In this document: positions 8,467 to 16,735 of the stretch, piece after piece | How positions within the stretch are numbered: position 1 is the first letter of the stretch | How the letters are laid out: the number at the start of each line of letters is the position of its first letter | Assembly: GCA_963724405.1 (NCBI GenBank) | Contig: CAVRUQ010000011.1 | Location: forward strand, 186,001 to 250,000 | Length of the DNA: 64,000 nt | Reading direction: 5' to 3' | From: CAVQBJ01 sp963724405 | Lineage (GTDB): Bacteria; Actinomycetota; Thermoleophilia; Solirubrobacterales; Solirubrobacteraceae | Notes under the pieces: generated by a model | What the model was told of the DNA's origin: nothing | The model's database searches: none | Seen by the model: the letters and a program-made list of their open reading frames with translations, nothing else | Made by a program: the position numbers and the translations under genes

Positions 8467-9189
8467 TCAGTGCCCCGCGGCCTGACCGCCGTCGATGTGC
8501 AGGATCTCCCCGGTGACGAACGTGGCCTGCTCGAGGTAGAGGATCCCGCCGACCACGTCACCGACCTCTCCCACCCGGCCAATGGGGTGAAGCTCGGCCA
8601 AGCCCGCGTACGACGCGGGTTCGTGCTCCGGGGTCTCGATGACCCCGAGGGAGACCGCGTTGACCCGCACGCCGCGCGAGGCGTATTCGATGGCCAGCGA
8701 GCGGGTGACGGCGGCCAAGCCGCCCTTCGTGAGGGCCGTCAGGGCAGCGGGCCTCGCGCTGTCGGCGTCGTCCACGAGGCTGGTCGAGATGTTGACGATG
8801 TGGCCGCTGCCCTGGGCGAGCATCGGCGCGATCGCGCGCTGGGTGATGTGGAAGAACCCGTCGAGGTTCACGGTGGTGATCGCGGCGTAGTCCTCGGGCG
8901 TGTATTCCGTGAAGGGCTTGGCGACGAAGAGCCCGGCGTTGTTGATCAGGCTGTCGATCCGTCCGAACCGGTCGAGCGCCTGCTCGACCACCCGCCGAGC
9001 GGTCTCAGGCTCGGCGATGTCTCCCGGCACGGTGAGCAGACCGGGCTCGTCGGACGAGTCGATCGAGCGCGACGTGGCTACGACGGCGTACCCGGCACCA
9101 CGGTACGCGGCCGCCAGGCCCGCGCCGATGCCCCGCGAGGCGCCGGTGACGACGACCACGCGGTCATTCCGATCGTCCGCCGTGCTCAT
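8467..9189 (-). CDS. SDR-family protein without the catalytic tyrosine
   Basis: 240 residues. The cofactor motif TGASRGIG and the NNAG motif are intact. The active-site Ser is present (NISTSLV), but where YxxxK is expected the sequence reads ALTALTKGG, so Tyr is replaced by Thr and only the Lys remains. Some actinobacterial SDR relatives share this replacement. The start ATG at 9189 overlaps the stop of the upstream DUF3237 gene (ATGA), so they are translationally coupled. It may be catalytically altered or act as a binding protein. Confidence 0.85.
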   Translation of the reverse strand: MSTADDRNDRVVVVTGASRGIGAGLAAAYRGAGYAVVATSRSIDSSDEPGLLTVPGDIAEPETARRVVEQALDRFGRIDSLINNAGLFVAKPFTEYTPEDYAAITTVNLDGFFHITQRAIAPMLAQGSGHIVNISTSLVDDADSARPAALTALTKGGLAAVTRSLAIEYASRGVRVNAVSLGVIETPEHEPASYAGLAELHPIGRVGEVGDVVGGILYLEQATFVTGEILHIDGGQAAGH

Positions 9190-9659
9190 CCGACGAGGTA
9201 GGTCTCGTAGATCACGCGGGCGGCTTGACGGCCGCCAACGCTGATGAACACCCCCTTGTTGAGCCAATCGAGATCCGGGGCGGCGGTCTCGATCTCGGTG
9301 GCGGTGCGGAAGGTGTACTCGCTCGCATCGACGTCCTCCCCCCGCGCCAGACGCGCGAGAACCTCGACGCTGCCGTGGCGCACGCTGCGCGATCGGACGG
9401 AGAGCAGATCACCGCCATGGGTGAGCAGCGTGTAGCGGATGTCGCCGAGCGCGGTGCCGTCCGGCAGGACGAGCTGCCAGTCGGCGCTGGCGCCGGCGAG
9501 CAGCCGGCCATTGAGCTCCGCACCGGTGAAGGTGCCGCCGGTCAGGGGCACGATCCGCCGCCGGCCCACAGCGATCTCGCCGAGATCGAGCGGCTGGCCC
9601 AGTGTGGCCTCCAGGCGGTAGACCCGTGTCAGGCTCGGATCGGGCAGCCGAGCGCTCAC
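9186..9659 (-). CDS. DUF3237 family protein
   Basis: 157 residues with the DUF3237 pattern: LGEIAVGRRRIVPLTGGTFTG, then LLAGASADWQL, then YTFRTATEIETAAPDLDWLNKGVFI. The family is a beta-barrel of unknown function often found with oxidoreductases. It starts with a GTG that overlaps the upstream stop (GTGA at 9656-9659) and ends in an ATGA overlap with the next SDR, so it sits in the middle of a tightly coupled three-gene operon. Confidence 0.85.
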   Translation of the reverse strand: MSARLPDPSLTRVYRLEATLGQPLDLGEIAVGRRRIVPLTGGTFTGAELNGRLLAGASADWQLVLPDGTALGDIRYTLLTHGGDLLSVRSRSVRHGSVEVLARLARGEDVDASEYTFRTATEIETAAPDLDWLNKGVFISVGGRQAARVIYETYLVG

Positions 9660-11035
9660 CGGTCGCGGTCCTGGCCGACGGGCTGGCTCGCGGCCGCGGT
9701 CTCCAGGTGAAGCGCTTTCAACGCTGCGTTGTAGATCTCCGAGAAGCTCGGGAAGGGCTGGATCGTGTCGCGCAGCACCTCCAGGGGCACCCGGGCGCGG
9801 ATGGCCAAGGTGGCCTGCTGCAGCCACTCGCCCGCCTCCGGGCCGAGCGCGTAGGCGCCGATGACCCGCTCGCCGTCGCTCAGGAGCGTCAGGAAGCCGT
9901 TGGAATCGGCGTAGTTGCGTGAGTAGGTCGCCGTCTTGGCCAGCCCGGACAACTGCGCCGTCCCGCTGAAGCTCGCCTCGCCGGCGCCGACCGCCGCGGC
10001 CTGAGGGTCGGTGAAGACGACGCGCGGGACCGCCTCGTAGTGAGCGGCTCGGGGCTCGCCGAGGATGTTGGCCGCGACGATCTCGCCCTGGTACTCGCCC
10101 ACATAGGTCAGCGGCCAGACGCCGTTGACGTCGCCGATGGCCCACAGGCGCTCGCCGGCGCACAGGTGCTCGTCGACCGGGATCCCCTTGCCGTTGGCCG
10201 ACACGCCGACCGTCTCCAGGCCGAAGCCGTCGACGCGCGGACGACGGCCGGTGGCCACGAGCAGGCGCTCCCCGCGCAGCTCGCGGCCGTCGTCGAGTTC
10301 GAGGATGTACTCCTCGCCCTCGCGCCGCGCCGATTGTGCCTGCACGCCGAGGACGAGCTCGATCCCGTCGCGGCGCAGGACCTCGGTCAGCGCCTCACCG
10401 AGCGGCGCCGGCTCGCGCGCGATCACGCGTTCGGCGCCCTCGACGAGCGTCACCTCGCCGCCGAGGCGACGCACGGCCTGGGCGAGCTCGACGCCGGCCG
10501 GCCCACCGCCGAGGACGAGTAGCCGGCTCGGGACGGCCGTCATCCCGGTCACGTCGTGGGTGCCCCAGATGCCGTCGAGCTCGCGCAGGCCGCGGACGGG
10601 CGGGACGAACGGATCGGAGCCGGTTGCGACGACGACGTGCTCCGCGGTGTGGCGGACGCCGTCGACCTCGACCACGCCCACGCCGGACAGCCGGCCGCTG
10701 CCGCGCAACAGGTCGACCCCCCTGCTCGCCAGCCAGCGCTCCTGCCCGGCGTCGGAGTAGTCGGAGACCATGAAGTCACGCCAGGCGAGCGCTGCCGGGA
10801 CGTCCACCTGCGCGGTCGCCGCCGCCTCGCGGGCGTCATGGACCGCCTCGCCAGGCCGCAGCAGCGTCTTCGACGGTATGCACGCCCAAAACGTGCACTC
10901 GCCCCCGACGAGATCGCGCTCGACGACGGCGACGCGCAGGCCGCCCTCGGCGAGCGCCCCGGCGCAGTGCTCGCCCGGGGCGCCGCCGCCGAGGACGATG
11001 ACGTCGTAATCGCTACTCGCGTCGTTGTCGCTCAT
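9656..11035 (-). CDS. Pyridine nucleotide-disulfide oxidoreductase (mercuric reductase / lipoamide dehydrogenase type)
   Basis: 459 residues. The FAD motif GGGAPG is near residue 16, the redox CX4C motif GGECTFWACIPSKTL near residues 43-57, and a second nucleotide motif GGGPAG is in the middle. The C-terminal base motif HPxxxE is replaced by QPFPSFSE. The family transfers electrons from NAD(P)H through FAD to a disulfide or other acceptor; the acceptor is unknown. The start at 11035 has GGAGG (11041-11045) 5 nt upstream; an in-frame ATG four codons earlier overlaps that site and is less likely. First gene of the operon with DUF3237 and SDR genes. Confidence 0.9.
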   Translation of the reverse strand: MSDNDASSDYDVIVLGGGAPGEHCAGALAEGGLRVAVVERDLVGGECTFWACIPSKTLLRPGEAVHDAREAAATAQVDVPAALAWRDFMVSDYSDAGQERWLASRGVDLLRGSGRLSGVGVVEVDGVRHTAEHVVVATGSDPFVPPVRGLRELDGIWGTHDVTGMTAVPSRLLVLGGGPAGVELAQAVRRLGGEVTLVEGAERVIAREPAPLGEALTEVLRRDGIELVLGVQAQSARREGEEYILELDDGRELRGERLLVATGRRPRVDGFGLETVGVSANGKGIPVDEHLCAGERLWAIGDVNGVWPLTYVGEYQGEIVAANILGEPRAAHYEAVPRVVFTDPQAAAVGAGEASFSGTAQLSGLAKTATYSRNYADSNGFLTLLSDGERVIGAYALGPEAGEWLQQATLAIRARVPLEVLRDTIQPFPSFSEIYNAALKALHLETAAASQPVGQDRDR

Positions 11036-11112
11036 CTCGACCTCCATCAATCGGTTATGCGCCCTACGCTCACGCTTCGGGTCGCCGGTCGCGCCCGTCG
11101 ACGCCCTGGTCG

Positions 11113-11142
11113 TTGCCCTGGCCTGTCCTGGCCGCGTATGCT
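11113..11142 (+). promoter_or_regulatory. Candidate promoter TTGCCC-N18-TATGCT
   Basis: -35 TTGCCC at 11113-11118 and -10 TATGCT at 11137-11142, 30 nt before the ATG at 11172, in the divergent interval with the FAD oxidoreductase. Assigned from consensus only. Confidence 0.4.
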
Positions 11143-11171
11143 TGCCGCGACGCGAAGCGGAGCAGACCACC

Positions 11172-11552
11172 ATGACGCCAACGGTCAATCAGCCCAGGCT
11201 CATCATCCAGCTGCCGCGCGGCGGCGCGGTCGATCGGCAGCTCAGTACGCGCGGGCTTCCTGGTCTCGCCAGCGGCGACGTCGTGGTCGAGGACGGACCC
11301 ACCGACGCCGCGGGCAACCTCGAGGCGGCCTCCGCCGGCCAGGTGGTGCTGTCGGTGCCATCGCCCGAATCGCTCTCGCGAGAGGCCGACGAGGTCCGCC
11401 GGGTGATCTCGCGGGCCGGGACGGGGGTCGAGCCGCTCGTCGTCGCGGTGGAGGCTGCGGAGGAGCTGCGCGATGATGAGCTGGCGGCGGTTCTTGACGC
11501 GGCAGGGCATGCGTCGCGCGCGGTGATCCTGCGGATCATCCGCGACGGCTGA
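11172..11552 (+). CDS. Conserved hypothetical protein
   Basis: 126 residues, acidic, cytosolic by appearance. A beta-rich first half (IIQLPRGGAVDRQLSTRGL) is followed by two helical segments ending AVILRIIRDG. I do not recognise a family. The ATG at 11172 has GGAG (11159-11162) 9 nt upstream and a promoter just before it. It is convergent with the next gene, whose stop is 10 nt away. Confidence 0.65.
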   Translation: MTPTVNQPRLIIQLPRGGAVDRQLSTRGLPGLASGDVVVEDGPTDAAGNLEAASAGQVVLSVPSPESLSREADEVRRVISRAGTGVEPLVVAVEAAEELRDDELAAVLDAAGHASRAVILRIIRDG

Positions 11553-11561
11553 GCGCCGCGA

Positions 11562-11915
11562 TCAGCTCGGATCCTGCGAGCTGTAGGGCTCGTCCTCGCC
11601 GCGCAGGTCGCGATATCTGCGGTCGAAGAGCTCGAGCACCGCCGTCACGTCCGATGGCCCGCGGACATCGTGGCTGACGATGCCGAAATCGGGCAGTGAA
11701 TCGGCCGGTGCGGGAGGCTCGTCGTCGAGGGGCTCCTCGCGCTCCGAAGCAGGGAGGCGCAGCTCCGCCACGCCCCGTTCTCGATCGAGGACGCCGAGCT
11801 CGAGACGCTCGTAGAGCGCGACGGCGGCTCCGTCGGCACGTCGCTCGATCTCCACGCCCGGCCAGCTGTCGAGCTCGTTGGCGATCTCATCGACAAGCGC
11901 GGCTGCGTGGGACAC
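11562..11915 (-). CDS. Small acidic protein, possibly luciferase-domain (DUF5519) family
   Basis: 117 residues. ANELDSWPGVEIERRADGAA and the ending VLELFDRRYRDLRGEDEPYSS resemble a short actinobacterial family annotated as luciferase-type DUF5519. That name reflects fold similarity only, with no evidence of light emission. No cysteines or membrane segments. The gene ends inside a 7-bp inverted repeat shared with the convergent neighbour. Family assignment is from memory and moderate. Confidence 0.6.
   Translation of the reverse strand: MSHAAALVDEIANELDSWPGVEIERRADGAAVALYERLELGVLDRERGVAELRLPASEREEPLDDEPPAPADSLPDFGIVSHDVRGPSDVTAVLELFDRRYRDLRGEDEPYSSQDPS
11563..11583. terminator. Hairpin at the convergent gene ends
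   Basis: CAGCTCG and CGAGCTG form a perfect 7-bp stem with a 7-nt loop across the end of the DUF5519-like gene and 11 nt after the convergent gene's stop. No T-run. A terminator role is inferred from position. Confidence 0.35.
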
Positions 11916-11965
11916 CGGCTCATCGTACCCGGTCGTCGCTCCGCGGCCTGCGACCGCGTCGCCGG

Positions 11966-13135
11966 TCAGCTCAGCGACACCGGCTCGACCGCCGCCGAGC
12001 GCGGATCGATGAGGACCTTCGCCTGCGTCTCAGGATCGGCGAGCGCGGTGAACGCCGCTTCGACGCCGTCCAGCCCGACCGTGCCGGTCATCAGCGGGCG
12101 CGGGTCGAGCTTGCCCTCGGCGAGCATGTGAAGGGTGTCGCGGAACTCGAGCGGGGTGTAGGCGAACACGAAGCGCAGGTCGATCTCCTTGTTGATCGCC
12201 ATCGCCGGCGTGAACCGGTCCGGGCCGACGCAGACGCCCACGACGACGACGCGCGAGAACAACGGCGCGTCGTCGACGATGCTCGAGATCATGCCCGGGA
12301 CACCGACGCACTCGAAGATGACGGGATGCTTGGGCTTGGCGCCGAGCTTCTCGCCGAGGCGCCAGAGGTGCCACCAGCCGATCGGCAGGCGCTCGAGCTT
12401 CTCACGGGTGCCGACCGCGAGCTCGAAGGCGGCGGGAGCATCCGTGAGATGGCCGTGCCGCTCCGCGCCGGCGAACGGCGATTCGCCGGCCGGATCGATG
12501 ACGACGTCCGCGCCGCATGCCGCCGCGAGCGACCGACGCCCGGGGGAGTAGTCGCTGGCCACGACCGTGCGGACGCCCCTGGCCTTCAGGCAGAGGATCA
12601 CGCCGAGTCCGACCGGTCCGCAGCCTATGACGATCGCGACGTCGCGCTTGCGAACCTCGCCGCGGAGCACGGCGTGCCAGGCGACGGCCATCGGCTCGGT
12701 GAGCGCAGCGACATCGGCGGCGAGGCCGTTCGGCACGGCCAGCATGAGCGACTCCTGCACCAGCAGCTGCTCTGCGTACGCACCCGGGGCGTGGGCTGAC
12801 AGTCCGACGGTGTCGATCCCCTGTGCGCCGCGTATCAGCGGCAGCGCCACCACGGGCGTTCCCGTCGGCAGCCCGGCGCGGCACGCCGGGCCGTACTCGG
12901 CGACCGCGCCGGAGAACTCGTGACCGAAGACGATCGCCTCGCCGGAGCGACCGAAGCGGTCGTACCCGGTGCGCGCCGCCATCTCGGCCCACTCGTCGAT
13001 GCCGTGGCGCGCGTGCAGATCGGACCCGCAGATGCCGCAGCGGAGCACTTCGACGCGCACCTGTCCGCGGGCCGGCGTCGGCTCGGGAAGAGCGGCCACC
13101 TCGAGGTTTGCGTGCCGGCAGACGACCGCTCTCAT
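11966..13135 (-). CDS. Zinc-dependent alcohol dehydrogenase (MDR family)
   Basis: 389 residues. The catalytic zinc ligands are visible as CGICGSDLH (about residues 33-41) and GHE (about 71-73); the four structural-zinc cysteines of classical ADH are absent. The Rossmann motif GCGPVGLG precedes the C-terminal half. It resembles 2,3-butanediol/sorbitol-type or crotonyl-reductase-like MDRs; an oxidation of a secondary alcohol with NAD(P) is likely but the substrate is unknown. Overlapping palindromes 35-58 nt upstream suggest repressor control. Confidence 0.88.
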   Translation of the reverse strand: MRAVVCRHANLEVAALPEPTPARGQVRVEVLRCGICGSDLHARHGIDEWAEMAARTGYDRFGRSGEAIVFGHEFSGAVAEYGPACRAGLPTGTPVVALPLIRGAQGIDTVGLSAHAPGAYAEQLLVQESLMLAVPNGLAADVAALTEPMAVAWHAVLRGEVRKRDVAIVIGCGPVGLGVILCLKARGVRTVVASDYSPGRRSLAAACGADVVIDPAGESPFAGAERHGHLTDAPAAFELAVGTREKLERLPIGWWHLWRLGEKLGAKPKHPVIFECVGVPGMISSIVDDAPLFSRVVVVGVCVGPDRFTPAMAINKEIDLRFVFAYTPLEFRDTLHMLAEGKLDPRPLMTGTVGLDGVEAAFTALADPETQAKVLIDPRSAAVEPVSLS

Positions 13136-13169
13136 CGGCCCGCTCGCGCCCCGTTACCGTGTCCCGGCG

Positions 13170-13193
13170 GATGAACGCTCATCACGGGATGAG
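13170..13193. promoter_or_regulatory. Overlapping palindromes upstream of the alcohol dehydrogenase
   Basis: GATGA-ACGC-TCATC (13170-13183) and CTCATC-ACGG-GATGAG (13178-13193) share their middle arm. This gives three alternating half-sites, spaced about 9-10 bp, between the ADH start and the glycosidase stop, a pattern expected for cooperative repressor binding. Confidence 0.45.
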
Positions 13194-13252
13194 TGTCTCA
13201 CTCGGGGGCAAGGCCGGTCGCGCGACGGCCGTGTCCCGCCGGCACGATCGCC

Positions 13253-14404
13253 TCAGCGCAGGCAGTCCGTGGCCGTCGAGCCCTTGCTCCGGCACCCCTC
13301 GAGCGACAGGGCGACGCTCCTGAAGGCGAAGTACGCCGGCTTGGCCACGACGTTCCCGTTCGCGTCGACGCGCCGCAGGCCCGAATAGCCGAAGGCGTCG
13401 ACCTTGGCGTTGTCGGACGTCAGCCACGTGTACCAGTACGCGGACTCGAGCTTCAGCGCCGTCCGTTGTGCCGCGAGCGCGCGGTAGGCCGCCGTCACCC
13501 GCTGGGCCTGTTGCGCCTGCGTGACCGACCAATCGGGCTGCCAGCTCGTCCGGCCCTTGGACGACGGCCACGACATCTCGGTGATCTCGAGCGGCAGGCG
13601 CGAGTCGCCGTTGCGCGCCATCACCTGCCGGATGAGCTGGCCGACGAGGATGACCCTCTGGATATCGGCCGTGTACGGGTTGATGGCGACGGCGTCGAAC
13701 TGTCCGGCGCCGCCCGCCGAGTAGATCGTCTGAAGCGCCTTCCAGCTCACGCTGGAGGCGGTGTTGGTGAGCGAGCCGAGCACCATCTGGGCGCCGGGGT
13801 CGACCTGCTTGAGCGCCGGTCGCGTGACGCGCAGCAGCTGGGCGTACTGCGCGGCCCAGCTGTTCGGCTCGTTCCAGATCTCCCAGCTTCGGATGGGGTC
13901 CGCCGCGCTCGACGTGCCCCAGAAGGTGCCGCTTGGCCCGTACCGGCGGGCGAGCGCGGCGACGAAGCTCGCGAAGGCGGCATCGTTGCTCGGGGGCGAG
14001 GCCATGTCGCCCGGCTGTTCGGCCGCCCAGGCCGGCGCCACGCTGACGGTCGGCAGGATCGTCATCCCCCGCGCCGACGCCAGCTGGACGATCCGGTCGC
14101 TGGCCGAGAAGTCGGTGGGCACGCCGTTGACGTTCTCGAACCGGCCGAGCTGGGCGGGTGGAACCTGGGCGAAGGACGGATAGGGCTGGGCCACGGCCCA
14201 GAAGAAGTCGGCCCGGACGGTCTCGACGCCCGACTGCGCCATCACGTCGAACTCGTGGCTGAGCCGGGGCGCACTGAGCGTCAGCAGCGGCCCGTTGACG
14301 TCCGCGCCGACGAAGCCGGCCGGCACGCGCGCCTGCGCGGCCGCGACGGGAAGCGACAGCAGCGCGGCGAACAGCGTGGCGGCAAGGATGCGGAAGCGGT
14401 TCAT
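13253..14404 (-). CDS. Secreted glycoside hydrolase (GH39/GH5-like clan A)
   Basis: 383 residues. An N-terminal signal peptide (RILAATLFAALLSLPVAAAQA) predicts export. The TIM-barrel landmarks are SWEIWNEPNSWAAQY, where NEP supplies the acid/base Glu, and LEITEMSWPSS, where the Glu before MSW is the likely nucleophile. This fits retaining clan-A hydrolases such as GH39 or GH5. The substrate cannot be told from sequence. The start at 14404 is chosen because the signal peptide begins there; the longer open frame upstream has no protein character. A TAGTGT -10 box is at 14449-14454 on the minus strand. Confidence 0.85.
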   Translation of the reverse strand: MNRFRILAATLFAALLSLPVAAAQARVPAGFVGADVNGPLLTLSAPRLSHEFDVMAQSGVETVRADFFWAVAQPYPSFAQVPPAQLGRFENVNGVPTDFSASDRIVQLASARGMTILPTVSVAPAWAAEQPGDMASPPSNDAAFASFVAALARRYGPSGTFWGTSSAADPIRSWEIWNEPNSWAAQYAQLLRVTRPALKQVDPGAQMVLGSLTNTASSVSWKALQTIYSAGGAGQFDAVAINPYTADIQRVILVGQLIRQVMARNGDSRLPLEITEMSWPSSKGRTSWQPDWSVTQAQQAQRVTAAYRALAAQRTALKLESAYWYTWLTSDNAKVDAFGYSGLRRVDANGNVVAKPAYFAFRSVALSLEGCRSKGSTATDCLR

Positions 14405-14501
14405 CGTTGGGCGCTGGGCCACCCACGTGTCGGCGCCCGCACTGAAACACACTAGCGTTCGCGACACAGCCACACCCGGAGATGATCCGAGACCCCCGTG
14501 C

Positions 14502-14528
14502 CGCCGCCGGCGACACGCGCCGGCGGCG
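14502..14528. repeat. GC-rich hairpin in a divergent interval
   Basis: CGCCGCCGGC and GCCGGCGGCG form a perfect 10-bp stem with a 7-nt loop, followed by TT. It lies between two divergent promoters (glycosidase minus, exported protein plus). It could be an attenuator, a regulator site or simple GC-rich symmetry. Confidence 0.3.
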
Positions 14529-14581
14529 TTTCGCGCGGCGCGCTTTTCGGGTAGAACCCATGTGCTCACGAGGAGGAACCG

Positions 14582-15040
14582 ATGAAGCGGATCGCTTGGC
14601 CGTGCCTTGTCACGATTGCCGCGCTCGTGCTCGCCCCCGGCGCGCAGGCGAGTGACTCGAGCCTCCAGCACGCCCTGAAGGCCTACCAGTCGCGCCTGAC
14701 CTCGGACATCGGCTACCTGGCCGGCTTCGGCGTTCCGAGCCGCAGCGGCGCGGGTGCCACGCTGACGAGGCTCGCCCGCGTGCATGGGGATCTCGCGGCG
14801 GCGTCGCGGGTCGCCTCGGGCCAGCAGGGGTCGAGCAGCTCGGGACGCCGAGGCCGCTCGCTCGTGCTCGCCGCGCTGAGCGGCGCGAGCACCGCCACCT
14901 CCGACGCCGAGGCCGCGGCGCGCGCGGCGCGCGCGGGCCGGAGCTCGTCCGCCAGGAGTGACGTGTCCGCGGAGCAGGCTGCGATCAACCGGGCGATCGG
15001 AGAGTTCGAACAGGGCGGCCGCCTCCTGCACCTGTTCTGA
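14582..15040 (+). CDS. Exported protein of unknown function
   Basis: 152 residues. The N-terminus MKRIAWPCLVTIAALVLAPGAQA is a clear signal peptide with an AQA cleavage site. The mature part is Ser/Ala-rich and helical with no recognised domain. The start is fixed by AGGAGG (14571-14576) 5 nt upstream, one of the strongest ribosome-binding sites in the window. It is followed by a lipoprotein gene on the same strand, so the two may form an envelope operon. Confidence 0.75.
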   Translation: MKRIAWPCLVTIAALVLAPGAQASDSSLQHALKAYQSRLTSDIGYLAGFGVPSRSGAGATLTRLARVHGDLAAASRVASGQQGSSSSGRRGRSLVLAALSGASTATSDAEAAARAARAGRSSSARSDVSAEQAAINRAIGEFEQGGRLLHLF

Positions 15041-15082
15041 GCGTGTGCCGCCTCGGCGGCGCGTTCGCGAGCACGTCCGACG

Positions 15083-15535
15083 ATGCGATCACGAACCCTT
15101 CCGACGGCGATCGCGGCCGTGCTCGGTGCGTCGCTGCTCGTGGCGTGCGGTGGATCGACCACGAGCACGAGCACCGGGTCGAGCGCCGCGACGACGAGCC
15201 GGACGCAGAGCGCCGCCGCCGCCTCATCGGGTCCGATCGTCGCGGTGCTGCAGGCGCCCGGGCATTCCCCGCACGTCGGGAACTTCCCGATCACAATCAC
15301 CCTCACCAAGGGCGGGCTGCCGATCGCGGGCCACGTCTCCTACGAGTTCCTCTTCCAGGGGCAGGTCGTCTCCAGGCAGCAGGTCGAGCTGGAGTCGCCC
15401 AACTTCGTCGGCCGGTTTCACGACACGCTCACCTGGCCTGCCAACTCGGTTGGCTACCCGCTGACGCTGCGCATCGTCATCACGACGCCCTACGGCGTGA
15501 AGAACGTCGACTACCCGGTGCTGGTCCAGCGCTGA
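15083..15535 (+). CDS. Putative lipoprotein
   Basis: 150 residues. Signal peptide with lipobox LVAC (Cys about residue 22), then a Ser/Thr linker and a beta-sandwich-like domain (TITLTKGGLPIAGHVSYEFL, YPLTLRIVITTPYGV). It is predicted to be anchored to the outer face of the membrane. Similar short domains occur in actinobacterial lipoproteins of unknown role. No catalytic motif is visible. Confidence 0.75.
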   Translation: MRSRTLPTAIAAVLGASLLVACGGSTTSTSTGSSAATTSRTQSAAAASSGPIVAVLQAPGHSPHVGNFPITITLTKGGLPIAGHVSYEFLFQGQVVSRQQVELESPNFVGRFHDTLTWPANSVGYPLTLRIVITTPYGVKNVDYPVLVQR

Positions 15536-15594
15536 CCGTCGCGCGCTCGGGGCGACGCGACGCCGGTCGCGCCGAACGGGCAAGATCCGACCCG

Positions 15595-16233
15595 ATGCCG
15601 GAGCCGATGACGCGCACCTACTCGACGGCAATGACCGTCTGCTCCCCGATCGTGCGCGGCTGGGGTCGCCTCGAGGTCTCGGGTCTCGATGAGCTGCCCG
15701 AGCACGGGCCGGTGCTGCTGGCAGGCAACCACGACAGCTACTGGGACCCGGTCGCGGTGGGTGTCGCCGCGCTCGGCAGGCGACAGATCCGCGCCCTGGC
15801 GAAATCGTCGATGTGGAGGATCAAGGGCCTCAATGTCGTGCTCGACGGGATGGGCCAGATTCCGATCGATCGCGGCAAGGCCGACGCGTCCGCGCTCGAG
15901 CGGGCGATCGTGGAGTTGCGCGGCGGCGCGTGTATCGGCATCTTCCTCGAGGGCACCCGAAGTCGCGGTCGACCGCTTCGCGCCCGCAGCGGCTTAGGCC
16001 GACTGGCCGAGGCCGCACCCGAGGCGGCCGTTGTCTGCTGCTCGGTCATCGGGACGACCGACATCCCGCGCTTCCCGACCCGGCCGCTCGTGCGCATCCG
16101 CTTCTTCCGACCTGAGGGCGGTGGACTTCAGCCGGGCGAGAGCGCCGGCGATCTCACCGCGCGGCTGCTGGCCGAGATCCGCGCCGAGGCGCCGCTCACC
16201 GCCGCGGGCAGGCGCCCCGCGCCGGTCGCCTGA
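15595..16233 (+). CDS. 1-acylglycerol-3-phosphate O-acyltransferase (PlsC family)
   Basis: 212 residues. The catalytic HX4D motif is NHDSYWD (about residues 45-51) and the acceptor-binding motif is FLEGTRSRG (about 119-127), as in PlsC proteins that acylate lysophosphatidate in phospholipid synthesis. The start at 15595 is chosen because conserved sequence begins there; no ribosome-binding site is obvious. It could instead acylate another glycerolipid. Confidence 0.88.
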   Translation: MPEPMTRTYSTAMTVCSPIVRGWGRLEVSGLDELPEHGPVLLAGNHDSYWDPVAVGVAALGRRQIRALAKSSMWRIKGLNVVLDGMGQIPIDRGKADASALERAIVELRGGACIGIFLEGTRSRGRPLRARSGLGRLAEAAPEAAVVCCSVIGTTDIPRFPTRPLVRIRFFRPEGGGLQPGESAGDLTARLLAEIRAEAPLTAAGRRPAPVA

Positions 16234-16240
16234 CCACGCG

Positions 16241-16262
16241 CGGCCGCTGGGCCCCGCGGCCG
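16241..16262. terminator. Hairpin between convergent genes
   Basis: CGGCCGC and GCGGCCG form a 7-bp stem with an 8-nt loop immediately after the PlsC-family stop and before the convergent small membrane-protein stop. Likely a bidirectional terminator without a T-run. Confidence 0.45.
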
Positions 16263-16263
16263 A

Positions 16264-16557
16264 CTACGAGGATGCCGTCACGACGGCCGACGGGCCGCCG
16301 GCCGGCGCAGCGCTCGCGACCGACGGCGCGGCCGACGAGGACGTGCTCCCCGCCGCGGACGCGGTCGTCGTCACGCTCGAGTTGTGGGTGGGCTTGCTCG
16401 CGAGCGCTAGCGCAGCGCTCAGGAAGACGGTCACCGTCACGGCGGCGGCGACCAGGACGCGGGTCGTACGTCGGTGCAGGGCGAGCCCGCGGTCGCGCTC
16501 CTGCGGGGTCGGACGGCGGCCTGGGGGGCTGAGGGACTTGCTCGGCGGGGTTGACAT
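16264..16557 (-). CDS. Small single-pass membrane protein
   Basis: 97 residues. A basic N-terminal stretch (about residues 1-32) is followed by one hydrophobic segment VLVAAAVTVTVFLSAALALA and a Ser/Thr/Ala-rich tail ending VVTASS. This layout (short cytosolic part, one helix, low-complexity outer tail) resembles the membrane protein at 24963-25520, whose tail ends VVTATS. GAGGG upstream of the ATG is a plausible ribosome-binding site. Function unknown. Confidence 0.6.
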   Translation of the reverse strand: MSTPPSKSLSPPGRRPTPQERDRGLALHRRTTRVLVAAAVTVTVFLSAALALASKPTHNSSVTTTASAAGSTSSSAAPSVASAAPAGGPSAVVTASS

Positions 16558-16735
16558 GCCCTCACAATGCGTCGGAAACCTGCACGCAGGCTAAGCCCCA
16601 CCCGAGAATCTGCTTAGAACGCCGCTGCGCCGCGGATCCGGCGCGACCGCACTCGCGCCCGGAGCGATCGGATGGCCGGCGGCAGTACCGTGTGCCGGCC
16701 GCCGCCGGCCTGACCCCGGTTGGAGGTCGGGTGCG

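Noticed and set aside
9660..10163. N-terminal extension of the DUF3237 frame
   Set aside because: It overlaps the FAD oxidoreductase coding sequence out of frame; the GTGA overlap at 9656-9659 gives a natural start.
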